Notes under the pieces: generated by a model
Databases searched by the model: none
What the model was told of the DNA's origin: nothing
What the model saw: only the letters and a program-made list of their open reading frames with translations
In this document: positions 49,801 through 62,476 of the stretch, piece by piece
Layout: each line of letters starts with the position of its first letter
Position numbering within the stretch: position 1 is the first letter of the stretch
Program-made: the position numbers and the translations under genes
Origin: Panopea generosa
Taxonomy: Eukaryota > Mollusca > Bivalvia > Adapedonta > Hiatellidae
Assembly (NCBI GenBank): GCA_029582155.1
Contig: CM055895.1
Span: forward strand, 62,721,078 to 62,785,077
Reading direction: 5' to 3'
DNA: 64,000 bases

Positions 49801-51169
49801 TTGCATGATATCATAATGCTTTGATGTAGACCACTAGAGTTAAATAAATAATCGGATATATTACGTTTAACTCGTACAAAACACTTTGTGAAATTGTATA
49901 TTCAAATATTCACATGATATTGATATAACATTGAACATGAAGCTTTCAGTTGGTTTGGCAACGTCTATGAGAAACACAATTTACGTGAGAGTATTCCCTG
50001 ACTGTGAAACACATAAAACTGACCCGACACCAAATAATGTCTAACAATACAAAACGTGTATATAATCAGATTCCGTTTCAGTTCCAGATCAGTGTAAACA
50101 CTTGTTTACTTTTCAGAATATACACCATTTGCATATAAACGGTGAAATCTAACATCTTAGAATATAGATGTTATAATAAAACTGAAGAGTGGAAGTTGAT
50201 CCATAGAGACGAATACATTAACTTTCCTGAGAATAAAACAAAATTAGAATGCTTATATACACAAATAACGTTAGATCGAAAAATAAAACAGCCCTGATCT
50301 GCTGATAACATCTGCTATAATTCGATTTGAATTATTATGGTGTCGTAATCTTAAGCTAAACGTATGGTAACTCGATTTTAGAAAATTCATTAGAAATACT
50401 GTCCTGTCAGACAATCCTCTTTTAAATGAGCATGAACAATTGTAACTCACAAGATATTGAGTCGTTGCTTCCATTACGGATTACAAATTCCAAATGTTTT
50501 TTTTTTCAGTTAAAATCTCTACATATTGAAAATATATTTAACCATACAAAACTAAACCTTTTTACTTCATGCAAGTTTTAATGAAACATGGTATTAATGG
50601 TTAAATTACAGTAATAGTACTTGTATATTTAACGTTTGTTTATGTTTATGTAGATGTTGTAGAAGTTGATTCAACTGAAAATGATGATAAAAGTTTGACA
50701 TGCATAACAAAAACAAATGTTGTTGAAACGAAAAACGAAAGAAAATCAGAGTAATGGTTAATCAAATATGCAACACTCTCTCACGCTACAGCTTGGTCGT
50801 AATTTCATTTCCTAGTAACATTGAGTGAGTCTCACATTTCCAAGAAATAATAACAACACCAGGGCAAAACATTAAAATAAGAAAACAATCAAATTAGATA
50901 TGCGTTTTTCTACTTAAAACAACTTGATGATAACCTTCCACCCTACAATAGTTTCCCTAAAAAAAGTTGATTTTTTTATTAAAACGTTAAAATGTAAGCA
51001 ATACATATGCTATATTGGAATTGGGAATTGAGTAATGGGTAAACATAAAAGTCATTGTATTAATCATTTTAATAATTAATCACCTACAAGAGACAAAGTT
51101 GTAATGATATATCCATTAAAATAAATAACAAGATACATATCTTCGCTAGTATTGCCCAACTTGAACATA
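49801..51169. other. AT-rich, no gene seen
   Basis: Unassigned; one 67-codon - strand frame at 50271-50474 is not recognised. Confidence 0.6.
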
Positions 51170-51335
51170 TTCCTCTCGAATTTTAGTATTATATTTCGAT
51201 TATCGTAAAATCACTGAATTTGCTCAGCAAGTGTATCCGTTACGATGTTTCAAGATTTGTCCTCTCACGATGTATAATCGGTTGATAAGATGTCTGGTTT
51301 GTCAACTTCAAGGTTGAACAAATGTCTAATGGCGA
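51170..51335 (-). repeat. Family R1 dispersed repeat, copy 4 (partial, antisense)
   Basis: The - strand reads ccttgaagttgacaaaccag, acatcttatc, tacatcgtgagaggacaaat and cggatacacttgctgag, co-linear with copy 3. Confidence 0.7.
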
Positions 51336-51629
51336 AGTTACATAATGAATAATGTATTGCTAAAACCAGATATAAATCAAATTAATAGCTTACGAGCAAC
51401 TATACAACATGTGAACTAAATTACGAATGGTAATTCACATTCATTCACAATGGAATTCACCAAATATGCAACATAAATGGATAAAAAAGACTTGAAGTGT
51501 TCAATCCAAGTACAAGAATGTGTAAATAAATTAGAAAAATACGTTAAGATAGATCCTGATGGTTTTAGTTAAATCTAATTAGATGTTTGATGATTGGGAA
51601 CAGCATTGGAAGTATATGGACCCGATACA

Positions 51630-51700
51630 AGCGGGACGGTAGTGTAATAGATAGAATGTTTGCCGCTCACTTGATTAACTATTTAAAGTCGTGTGCAAAA
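51630..51700 (+). mobile_element. tRNA-like SINE head (degenerate)
   Basis: gcgggacggtagtgtaatag then atagaatgtttgccgctcac resembles an A-box region of a tRNA-derived SINE. A B box is only hinted at (agtcgtgtgcaaa). Confidence 0.4.
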
Positions 51701-51914
51701 ATAGTACTTAATAGTGCTAGAATGTTATTAATCAAATCAACTCTTTGAACTATGAAGTCCTTTTAAAGTATTTAAGAAAATCATTGAACTGTTACGAGGA
51801 CATTAACTGGCTCGGGCTGTCAATATTTCAACCGGTGATAGGCATTAGTTGCTACGCCGCCACTTTCCTTAAACAAGATAACGATGTCTAAGTAAACACT
51901 TCATTGTATTTACT

Positions 51915-51965
51915 TGAACAGTCAGTGGGTAGAGCGATGGTCGTTCTCGCGTCCATTGCAGAGGT
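51915..51965 (+). mobile_element. tRNA-like A-box fragment
   Basis: cagtcagtgggtagagcgat then ggtcgttctcgcgtcc and gcagaggt look like the front half of a tRNA-derived head; the B box is absent. Confidence 0.4.
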
Positions 51966-52875
51966 AAGCGGACAATATTTGGTTACATGAAAGAACATAC
52001 CGAACGGATAAGATATACAGGTGAATACTCCAGCAGCAATCAATTCCAGACCATTTTCATTTTCAGCTTTTGTTGCTTTGTTGTCTATGTCAAACATGTT
52101 TTTCTTTAAATATTAACAAAACTATAATGTTACTACCATGACCAGTAGTAGTTTTTGTTTAAAATGCGTTTTTCTTACCTAAATATTGAATTGAAAGTTC
52201 TTCATTATAATGTATATAATTAGGAATTGTCAGCTGAATATGTACTGTGAAATTCACTAATTAATTAAAAAAAAAAAAATTAACTACATAGATTAGGCTA
52301 GGCCTATCATATGGACAGTGTAATTCACCAATTAATTCCCAAATTAAAAAATAAATAAAGACATATCTAAATGAAAATCACAAACGAAAGTATTTCAGCT
52401 TAAATTATGATTGGTTGGTTTAATTTCACGTTTAAGAGATTTTGAGAAGTTTTCATTTGATGTATCACATTTCCTCCATTACACCCAATTATGTAAGACG
52501 AAGTGTATTTTCTATACCGGTTATGAGTGCGATCATTTATGATATTTACAGATGATCACTACACTCTACAGATGTTTGATTTGTGCTATGGTTATCATAA
52601 TTGTTCATGATTAAGTTGGAATTTCACTATTTTCCCATATCTCGTAATTAAAAATAAACATCATTCTGTAAAACGGACCGTGCTCTCCCGATTGGGTCCG
52701 TTGAATAGCAATGCGTTTGAGTACGTTGATTTGGTTAGTTGCTTCAAGGAAAATTTGAATGACGTCACAGTTTAGTAAGCATTCAATTGTTATGAATTAT
52801 GGGACATGCATAGATTTCCAAGATTTTTTATTTAGGGATAAAAGACCTGATTCAGGAAATTTCAGGTTCAATACA

Positions 52876-52920
52876 TAGGTGTACGGAGCCTAGGAAGAAT
52901 TAAATAAAAGTTACCCCCCC

Positions 52921-52951
<31 letters not shown>

Positions 52952-53215
52952 ACACACCCTAAAAACAATCCAAAATAAAAAATCTCTATATGCCCAACAA
53001 TTGAAAACAAAGTAATACAATGTTTTTTATAAAAATATGAGAAAGCCGTTTCAACATCGAGTGTGATTGACACGAACTCGGGGGAGGGTCGAGTTCTACC
53101 CCTTTTCCATATTTATATATTTATATTTTTTTTTATTATTATTCTTTTGTTTTCAATTGTTGGGCATATACAGTTATTTTTTTTTTAATTCTTGCTAGGC
53201 TCCGTACCACTGTGG
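52876..53215. mobile_element. Foldback MITE with microsatellites in its left arm
   Basis: The left arm gtgtacggagcctaggaag (about 52880-52898) and tatatgcccaacaattgaaa (about 52988) are the reverse complement of the right arm at 53150-53210 (cttgctaggctccgtacc, tttcaattgttgggcatata). In the left arm the pairing is interrupted by C24 (52914-52937) and (AC)10 (52938-52957). The middle holds gaactcgg...cgagttc. No coding frame. Target duplication not clear. Confidence 0.75.
52914..52957. repeat. C24 tract followed by (AC)10
   Basis: A homopolymer and dinucleotide run within the foldback element; its length is prone to sequencing error. Confidence 0.9.
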
Positions 53216-53859
53216 TTCAATGTATCGATTAGAGAATCATGGACAGTACGTCTTCTATAATATCGTAATCGAAACTACGTCTTAAATTAATCATTAATTT
53301 TAGAACACACGTATACGTAGAAACACAAATACTTCGATTCTCGTATTCCTTTTTGCATGTCAACAAACGTGACACTTGATGTTACTTTACTCTCCCGAAG
53401 CATCGGTCCAATAGTTCGATTCTCTTCAACGTAGATGGGATTGGCTCATTGGCTTGGGACCGTTCTAATGCTTATGATTTTGTAATATAAAGATAAAACG
53501 TTATATACCGCATAATCGGTATGCAGAAAAGGTCTTCTTTTCATAAACTTCTCTTACACGTTGATATAAATTCCTTGTTAATTCAGTTCGTGGTTAGATT
53601 GACTATGGCACCACTTATTTATTTTTGCTGTTAACATTTCTAGTCTCATCACATTCATCCATTTTAAAGCATTTTATTTTCATTAATTATCGGATGTGAA
53701 TTAGTGAAACCGCCGTTAACAGCGCCGTAAACCAAAAAATATGGTGCCTGGTAATGCGTTACACTGGTTCCAATAACAATGCCGACGTTTCCGCAATCAG
53801 GGGCATTCACAAACTGTTTATCAATCATTTAAAAGATGTGTATATACTTGTTTTTATTT

Positions 53860-54110
53860 TTATATTCACTTAATATTGGTAGCAAACATGATAATTATCA
53901 TCAGTATTTATAAATATAGCCAAAAGTATCATTTACATATCGATCAACATGACTAAATGCATGTTCAGTGCAAATTGAATAATCGTGACTTTCAAAACAG
54001 CTTAATCATCATCAACAATGGTTCAACTTCGCCAGAACACGAACGTACCAATCCTTCTGTCGCTGCTATTGTGCATAATTAGTAACTACACAATGCATGA
54101 CGGCAGCCGT
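53860..54110 (+). repeat. Family F repeat, copy 2
   Basis: Co-linear with 44490-44745 (catttacat, catgttc.gt, agcttaat, gccaga.cacgaacgtacca, ctgtcgctgctatt). It may extend upstream: ccgttaacagcgccgtaaac at 53710 resembles accgtaaacagtgccataaa at 41166. Confidence 0.65.
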
Positions 54111-54921
54111 CACACTTTTTAGAAATTAGAAGCCCCAACTGCCATATAAAAGCAGCTAGATGGCTCAGTGGCAGGTTTTATATAATTCAGTACATGATTC
54201 AAATTTAGAGAACCCTTTAACACAATTTCTCAGTCATCAATGCATATTTGTTGTTATAATTTTTCATGATTGTACTACTAGTTTATTGGTAAGACATTTT
54301 TATTGTAGGCAGTTTGAATATAAAAGCTTAACTTCAACTGCCAAAACTTTGAAATTCGAGGAAAATGCTTTTGGATTTGTGTCAATTCACCATCACGTAG
54401 CGTTATAATTTGATAGTCTCCTCTTATAAATATTTACTACCCTGGCAGTAAAAGCTTGGGGTTTAAGATGTTATGAAATCGTAGAGTACTGGATTATTCT
54501 TATTTTTAATATAAAAGTTGATATTTTTAATATACCTTTTTCCAAGACACAAACATATGACATATTGTTGCAAATGATGACAATATACTACTATACATAG
54601 CTCTGTGCAAAGGCCATTCTCCTACAAGTGACAAATCAACTCATTTAACTGGATTCTAACATTGCTCTAACTGGTTGTTGTTGTTGTTGTTTTTCAATTT
54701 TTTTTATAGAACATATTTGCTATAATAAAATAGTGATCTAATTAAAATGAATTGTTGTATGCGTTCTATTCCCCTTCCTTGTGAAAGCAGTTTAAACTAA
54801 GTTTTACACTATGTTCTTTTATAAAAAAAAACTATTTACCTTTAATGTGTCGTTATGAAAATGTATACTATGCAAGCCAATATTAACGTAATTGCAAATT
54901 TCAATTTCATACCAACTTGAT

Positions 54922-55080
54922 TTTACCATTTACTTTATTTTTATCCTTTTACTTTATTTTTTACTTTATTTTTTACTACCATTCCCTTTTTTTATAACCA
55001 TTTACTTTATTTTCTAACATTTACTTTATACCATTTACTTTATTTTCTACCATTTACTTTATTTTCTACCATTTACTCAG
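54922..55080. repeat. About 20-bp tandem repeat, ttaccatttactttattttc
   Basis: Seven or so diverged copies, the last three nearly regular; purely A/T/C on this strand. Confidence 0.85.
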
Positions 55081-55309
55081 AACTTACATTTCTCTACTAA
55101 CATGACTTAATTATGTGAATGTGACCAAGTATTATTGAATAAAAACACTCTCACAGTCTATTTTATCTTATTCAAATAATTTTCTTTCCAGTTAAACCTT
55201 TTTTTCTGTTCAGAAAAAACACCTCCTTTGCTGAATGGAGTAAAGAGCTGACATCTGGTGGCCATATACCGCTTAACGTTGAGATTGTGAATGAGAGCCT
55301 GGCTTGGTT

Positions 55310-55440
55310 TGCAATCTTTATGAGACAGTTTACAAGCTACTTGCAGAAGGACTGTGGTTCTTCTCAAATTCATTCTGAGGTCTTTCACCATCAACTTGGT
55401 ATACCATATCTAACATATCAAGTATTAAAAATATCGTTAA
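55310..55440 (+). mobile_element. SINE-b 3' fragment
   Basis: agctacttgcagaaggactg, tggttcttctcaaattcat, tctgaggtctttcaccatc and ataccatatctaacatatca follow the SINE-b body. The head is missing. It lies just before family A copy 7. Confidence 0.7.
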
Positions 55441-55539
55441 CAATAAAGTAATGATAAATCAGATGCGATTCATATACAACTTGGCAGTTCATTGTATTTT
55501 ATAGTAGCACATGTTGATAGTAAAGACATTATTGCAACA

Positions 55540-56035
55540 CTATTATTGTTTATGTTATTTAGATTAAAGCGATAAATGGAATAAATATTTAACTAATAAT
55601 AATGTAATATGTATTAATCTGATCGTATTGCTTAGAATGATACATTAGTATATCAATTTTCTTTTACAGCCATCGTGTGAGCTATCTACGTTACAAATGG
55701 ATGTATTATACAATTCAAATCCATTAATTAAAACGGTTTAAAAAACGGCATTATATTTTAAACAACAACTTACTATCCCGATCAAGTAGCAGCACGTCTC
55801 TCAGTATAATAAATAAATCGTTTACCAAGTGTTTTCATCTAAGAAAAATAATAATTATAGAACAAATAATACATAAAGAGTTGATTGATTTGCTTGTGTT
55901 GACATAGGACCTATTTGCAAGACATTGCGAATTAGATGGCGAGTGCTACATACTCTCAATGTTAAAAATTAATGTGTTGATTAAACGTAATATTATGGTA
56001 TGTTTATTCATAAAAACCTTAAATACGACGTACAA
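55540..56035 (+). repeat. Family A dispersed repeat, copy 7
   Basis: Matches copies 4-6: gcgataaatggaataaatat, cgtctctcagtataataaat, ttgattgatttgcttgtgtt, gacctatttgcaagacattg. It directly follows a SINE tail at 55310-55440 and precedes the family E copy. Confidence 0.8.
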
Positions 56036-56099
56036 TTCCTTAAAATATAGCAATTAAATTATGCGTGTCATGCGAATTTGTTCATCTTGTAACCTTCAG

Positions 56100-56420
56100 T
56101 AATTATATCATAACCTATATTTTACCCCAATGCTGATAATCCAGAAGCTCATTTAGTGTTTTCCGAAAAGCAATTACACCACCTTAGCCTTCGCGAGAGG
56201 TATTGCAATGTATTAACCCTCGTGAACAAATTCAATTAAACTGCATTTGCTATTTTGCGTTATCGAGATGTAATTCAACCATAATGAAATTGTATCATAT
56301 TTGAAAGGAAGCATATCAGACAATTAAACAAAGAATCTGCATTAAAAAGTGATTGCGTGCTGATGCAATGCGTAAATTAGCCTTAAAGTTATTAACACTT
56401 GTTTAAACATTGCCGATCAT
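56100..56420 (+). repeat. Family E repeat, copy 2 (diverged)
   Basis: Co-linear with 49260-49800: gctgataatccagaagctca, tttagtgttttccgaaa, gcatttgctattttgcgtta, ttagccttaaagttatt. Confidence 0.5.
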
Positions 56421-56616
56421 TTCTAACGGGACGTGAAAATATTGCGCAATATAACATTGGTTTCCGTAAACCTTTCAAACACTCGTAGCTTCGTAATTAT
56501 GAAAATATCCGTGCATGTACCTGCCGGTTGAAACACATTATTTAAGTGCCCAGAAGTACATAATTGCTAATGCATTTGTATATCATTGGCAATACTTCGC
56601 TTTATCATTATAATTC

Positions 56617-56790
56617 AAAGGTCAATCAAAATACATAATATAACGTTTCAGAAATAGCCTTGTTGTGCATTTGCAAAGGTCAATCAAAAGAAATAATATA
56701 ACGTTTCAGAAATGGCCTTGTTGCACCTTTGCAAAGGTCCATTAAAAGACATAGTATAACGTTTCAGAAATGGCATTGTTGTGCAATTCC
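56617..56790. repeat. 58-bp tandem repeat, three copies
   Basis: aaaggtcaatcaaaa...gtttcagaaatggccttgtt with starts at 56617, 56675 and 56733, period exactly 58. Unrelated in sequence to the 58-bp array at 1150. Confidence 0.92.
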
Positions 56791-58988
56791 GTGCTTATTT
56801 AATCGCAATAATAACCCGACTACGCAGAAAAATATAGTTCGCTGTCAAACCCGGAAGTGTTCTAGTCGTAACAGTGAAAATGTCACAATAACAGTTACAA
56901 TAATGGATTGGTTATATTAATTATTAAGTATAAGTTCCCAACACAAAATCATTAATATGACTTGAATATTTTATGCTTAATTATGATGAAAATATATCAA
57001 TAATAATTTAAAAGATTATTGCATACTTTGGAGTGATGAGATGCTATTTATTTATGTCTGTATGGATGCCAAGTATCGATTTTTAATTCTCTCTCACTGC
57101 ATTGATACCATACAAAATGCTTTTACGGCGGCCATATCGAGCTTTCTTCTTTTAATTACAAACTGATTTTTTCAGAAATGAATCCGTATAAATGCCATGC
57201 AAATGCTAATTTGAATTGTTTACGACAGTGAACTCAAATCAATACCTTAATGATTATACTGCACTTTCTCAACCTCAGTTGCAATTTAAATAAGATAATG
57301 AGTGCGGGTTCTAGTAGTTAACATTGAAAACATTGACAAGCAACAATGACCCTTTAGTCACACTGGTGTTAGAATGATTAAGTAAAATACCATTAACAAG
57401 TAAGCCATTATGAAATACATTACACGTGAAAGTTGTATAAGCGTTTCATCATATAATAGACTGTATTCATGTGAATTTATTGTATTGATGATGTTATGGT
57501 ATTTATTGTCGTTGACCATTGATGACTGAATAAAAGTTGACAACAATGGAGAGTGCCAGCCTTTGTAAATATTGGATAAATATACCGTCGTTCCATTGTA
57601 TCTACGATATCTAGTTATATAAGCAAATTGTAATAGATATGAAAAAAGTTTCCAAATTCAGAAACTATGCATGTACCGTATTTGATTTGTTCTTGGGACG
57701 GGAGTGTTGTCGAGTTTGTCCAGTAAGCCGGAACTAGGCGGTGTTTCGGTATCAGCTTATATTCGCCATTTTTAAGAAGTAGCATTCATGCTACCATTCC
57801 CTTGCTCACCGTGCAGTACATACCAGTTTTCAATGTACATTCGTGTGTGTGTCAATTTGTTCCTGTTCAAATCATCATGCCTTGTATAAAATGGCGTATG
57901 ACTGAACTATCATGGGAAATACGTCCTAGATCACAAACATTTAACGTCATATTGGATTACTTTATATTAAAACAGCAACTGCTGTATTCCCAGCAATATC
58001 ATAGAAGCATTACAATTTGTTTTGGTAACATTTGTTTATATATGACATATAACGACGAATATTGCAAGAACATCCAGAATTGTAATTATTTAGAATAATA
58101 TGTCAATTCAGTAAATAATAACTTTTAAATTGTTTTATAAACAAATATAATATACTTGCGGTTTAATATATTAATATCTTGTTTTCCTGTGTTGTAGTAC
58201 ACAAATACAAATAAACATGCTAAACTGTATTATTATATATTATTTGTTTGTGTGTTTGTAGAATTCTTAGCGAAATAATAAAAGCAATATCAGTAATTAA
58301 ACTGAATCTGTGTCATGCCTTTTGTTAGCAAATATCAAAATTAATAAAATACCAGTACGCCATATCCGTATAGTACAATTTTTTTCGTAAAATTGAACAC
58401 AAATGTACATATTTTGATATGTATACTATGAGGTGTCCTTGGTTATATATTGTCTTATGTATGGTGGACAAGTATACGAGTGCTAATATAAAATATGTTT
58501 AAATGTTATAATTTTGCATGATAAGCATTATTGAATAAATCTCGTATCAGTTTGGTTCAAGAATATAACAAACTCAGTTTTACCAATTGCATACTAAAAT
58601 TTGTTCGGCGAAAATCATGTTTATGTTGTTTGTGTTTAAAGCTATTGTGATTTACGTACGTCCTGCCTCCGTATACTATCTAAGAAATCCATTCTATTAA
58701 CAAAATGAGTATCTATGTAATTCGTCCATTAAAATGCTTTTATGAAAACATTTTCATGGAAACACTATTAGAGAATAAAAAAACTACAGAAAAGACTTGT
58801 TTAATGTTGACATGAAACTTGTCTATTAACAGTTGTGTATGCGCATTTCACACACGGAACGTCTTTATAGTTCAACAGTTTTACTACACAACTTTGCAAT
58901 ATGTTTCTTCAATACAAATATCGCAGTATTTACTGTTGCTATATTGTAAATACTTCAAATAAAATCACATGACACTTACACTTAAAAG
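56791..58988. other. AT-rich, no gene seen
   Basis: The 98-codon frame at 57802-58098 lies in a slightly GC-richer patch (57670-57910); not recognised. Confidence 0.55.
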
Positions 58989-59310
58989 ACCTTGTACTGC
59001 TTCGTAAGCAAACCTGGGTCGGTGCAATAGCAGTGTATGGAGTATGTCCTTATTGAATTGGATACGATTTATGCTTTGCTTATCTTTTAGAAATCGTATC
59101 CAATTATTGGTGCTTTCCAAACGTGTGACTTGTAGTTACTAGAAAAAAAACCTTGTACTGTCTCGTAATCAAACCTGTCTCGGTTCCATAACAGTGTATT
59201 AAGTATGTCTTAATTATATTGGATACGAATTATGCTTTGTTTAATTTTTAGAAATCGTATCCAATACCTGATTATTTTCAAACGCGTTACTTGTAGGTTC
59301 ACATGCAGAT
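58989..59310. repeat. 161-bp tandem duplication, each unit with a hairpin
   Basis: accttgtactg starts at 58989 and 59150. Each unit contains attggatacgattt facing aaatcgtatccaat: a perfect 14-bp stem at 59057-59070 / 59091-59104, and a near copy at 59218-59231 / 59252-59265, with loops of about 20 nt. Confidence 0.88.
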
Positions 59311-60318
59311 CAGAAATATAATACTGAAATATAAAGTTAACATTATTAATTAAATTCATTTGACTGCAAACGTTAATTTGTTTAAACCTAAATAAAACAA
59401 GATTAATTGCATATCCAATACAAATGAAAAACGTAATCAATTATGTAATATCTGATGAATTAAATGCAACAATGTTCTTAGCATTACGAGATAAAGTTAC
59501 TTGATGTCTCAGATAAAATTACATTACAAGCGAAATCCATCTTTTGATGACAATTTGTTTAATCAACGACAATAATGCCGACAAACAGATATTTATGATT
59601 TGGTATGAAGCTGATATATATCTGGTATAATTTATCATGAAATTATGGTATAATAAATTCATAAAATAACTATTACTGAAAGAAGCAAGTTCAAATATAT
59701 TAACGAGCTTTGTTTTATAAATAAATACAAATACAAAAGCATGCCAGTTTTGTATTAATTTATAATGTTTATCTGTAGAAGCATTTATCATTTAATATTC
59801 AATTTGTTTATCCGTAAATTATTTGATTTTTGTAATGATGATTGTGCAGTCATTGTATGAAAAGGCATTTGTCTTTTATATTCATTGTCCATAAAATCAG
59901 TAGATTATGCATTTTTTACCCGAAAAGAATGGTTTATTTGTTTGTTCGTAAACAAAAGTTTCTCTTTTTCATATTGTATATTCATACAAACATTTTTTTT
60001 TGTATTTTAAAATAAAACTTTAATTTGTCATGCCAATATACTTTTATGAGTAAATATTTATATTAATATAAACATTGCTTCTATTCTGTATATTATCAAA
60101 GATCTCTATTTGTACAACGTAAAACAGCAAATAGCAAATGCCACATTCTAGATACTTTGTGACCGAATCGATTAAACCATGGATTCCCATCGAGGATATT
60201 GCCAATTAATGACGTTTACTGCTTAAATCAGGCTTCATATTAAAACCACCACTTGTCACTAATTCCATTTGAATTTTTCACCTCAACAATCATATATATA
60301 TTCTAGTCAATTGGTCAA
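59311..60318. other. AT-rich, no gene seen
   Basis: Two - strand frames (59210-59440, 59519-59791) are Ile/Asn/Tyr-rich, as chance frames in such DNA are. Confidence 0.6.
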
Positions 60319-60672
60319 ATGTTTAATGCAGCCATTGCCCGTGAAATTGGTTCAGAATATACGATGATACTCGACAAACACATTCATGATGCCGCCTGGA
60401 TGGATGCTCAACTGTTTTATCGGGTCATTGCGGATTGTATACGATTATGGATTCACTCAACACAGGAAACTGCAAGACAAAACTACAGCTGTGTTGTTTG
60501 TATTGAAACACGTAAATGTGCAAAAGGAGATTATAATATTTCGAGACGGCGTTTTTGTTTTTGTTTTATGAATTTTATGGTATCAAGGGAATCTACTCTA
60601 ATTAGTTTGCCGATTGAGGTGCGACTAGGCATGTATCATATCAATTACATTTTGCTCTGGACTACATATTGA
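60319..60672 (+). CDS. Unrecognised 117-codon open frame
   Basis: The longest open frame outside the transposon and minisatellite (starts MFNAAIAREIGSEYT, Cys-containing YSCVVCIETRKC and RRFCFCF). No domain, signal peptide or membrane segment is clear, and no splice structure or promoter was seen. In a 64-kb window of this composition about one frame of this length is expected by chance, and it overlaps the start of family C. Listed only so that it can be checked. Confidence 0.12.
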   Translation: MFNAAIAREIGSEYTMILDKHIHDAAWMDAQLFYRVIADCIRLWIHSTQETARQNYSCVVCIETRKCAKGDYNISRRRFCFCFMNFMVSRESTLISLPIEVRLGMYHINYILLWTTY

Positions 60673-61050
60673 GAAATGCACTGCTGCATTACCAATGGTT
60701 CTAATAGTCTCTTATAGCCAATCAAATGTGTTGATAAAAACATGGGGATGACCAGATTGCTTTTTCATAATTTGGTGGTTTGATGACAGCTCTTTATGTG
60801 TTACATGTCTGCCCATTTGTTGCAGTGTATCACTATGCATCTTTAAACTGTTATAGCTTTATCAAATAGTACACAATTTCATATAAACTTGACAGAAATC
60901 ATTAAAATGCTCTAATGTTCTCATTAACAGAAAGCAATTTGACATTTTCATACCTTTTCAGTAAAAATAATGCCCAACCGCTTTACAAAGCTTTAATTGT
61001 GTGTGCGTAAGAATTTAGCTACCGTCATGTAAGGGAGGTAATTCTTAAAT
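60640..61050 (+). repeat. Family C repeat, copy 2
   Basis: Matches 42000-42620: gataaaaacatggggatgac, cagattgctttttcat, gcccatttgttgcagtgtat, gcccaaccgctttacaaagc, cgtcatgtaagggaggtaat. The - strand frame seen in copy 1 is broken by stops here. Confidence 0.8.
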
Positions 61051-61423
61051 GAGATATTTAATTACACCTTCACTTAGTTAAACGCAGAGATAAAATGTGT
61101 AAAATAAACTTACCATAAACTTCATTATGCTGTTATGATAGATGTCTGCTGTATTACATATACTTTCTCATTGTTAGTCTTGAAGTGTTCTTAGAGACTT
61201 GCATTTATATACGTGATGATCCGATAAATCGGTATTATAAAATACTGTACTATCAATTTCAAGTGTTCTTGAAAGTAAACGTTACATGAATAAATCTGTA
61301 CGTGATGATCAGATAATAAGTCGAATGAACCTTCACTTCAGGTTCGCTGGTAAAATACGATTTACATATACCTTAAATTTTCACTGTAAGAGTCTACGGC
61401 TGAGGGTGAAATGTATAATTTAG

Positions 61424-61735
61424 ACTAAACTGGGACTAGTGGTAGTTCGTCCGCCTCACCTACGGAAAATCGTGGGTTCGATCACTGGCCAGGTCATAAC
61501 AAACACTTGAAATAGAGTACTAAACGCTTCCCCGCTTGGCACTCTGGATTTAGATGATAGTATTTTGTCTGGTCCGCTCAATGTCAGTAAAATGACTTGG
61601 TAGAATATCAGTTATTGTGTATGCGGCATTATGCTCCAGTGGGCAGCGCTCAGAATACTGCCTCAAGCAGACACGGTTGTTATATGACTGAAACGGTGAT
61701 AAAAGACGCTTAACACCATACAAAAACAACTGTAT
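61424..61735 (+). mobile_element. SINE-a copy 2 (tRNA-derived, both boxes present)
   Basis: The head gggactagtggtagttcgtc (A box) and gtgggttcgatcactgg (B box) are followed by the same body as copy 1: gcttccccgcttggcactc, gtctggtccgctc, cagtaaaatgacttggtag, caagcagacacggtt, and a tail with gactgaaac and cgcttaacacc. Transcription would be by RNA polymerase III from the head. Confidence 0.85.
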
Positions 61736-62011
61736 AAGACGAAATGATGTCAGCAAAGGATACACATTTACTGGAAGTAAAGTTATGAGAGAGTAATTGT
61801 TATTTTATAGATTTAAGATCAACTCAATTTATTAAAACAACAAACTTAAGACTTATCAGTGAAATTGGTCAGTTATTCATGTATATATTTGAAAGCTACT
61901 GACGCGTATAAAACATTATATAACTGACAATTGATATTTTATAAGAACATTTTAAAACTATATAAATATATCAATTAACAACATTTAATACATTCTTTTC
62001 TTACTGATGAA

Positions 62012-62250
62012 CGTCCTCCAGGGCGAGTGGTCTAAGGCTCCTTATCAAGATCACTTGTTTTCCATGGCTAAGGTCGTAGGTTCAAGTCCCGCTCAATCCA
62101 AATATTTTGTGTGAGAAAGATTGTCAGTTACTTGTGGAAGAAAGATGGTTATACTGAGATTAAATCTGAGGTCTTCCTCCATCAATGAAACTGAATATGC
62201 CATATATAACCTGAAATCTGTTGAAAATGGCGTTAAACTCCATTAAAAAA
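62012..62250 (+). mobile_element. SINE-b copy 1 (tRNA-Ser/Leu-like head)
   Basis: The head gggcgagtggtctaaggctc (A box) and gtaggttcaagtcccgctc (B box) are about 70 bp apart, as in long-arm tRNAs. Then tgtgagaaagattgtcagtt, acttgtggaagaaagatgg, gaggtcttcctccatc, atatgccatatataacctga and gttgaaaatggcgttaaact. It ends in an A-rich tail. Confidence 0.88.
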
Positions 62251-62476
62251 GAATTATCAAACTGATGATTACATATTTCCCAAAACAACCAAGATACCAT
62301 TTACAATCACTATAATTTGAAACATTTTATTCTGCACACAGATATATGTGACAATTTTTCACAGAAATCTGAATTAAATTCCATGAACATATTTCTTTTA
62401 GCGTAAATGACACACGACTGATATAAATTCCATCGTTATCTCAAAACATAATCATTCATTTCATATCTTCTATTAA

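Noticed and set aside
57802-58098. 98-codon frame as a host gene
   Set aside because: No recognisable motif and no splice or promoter support.
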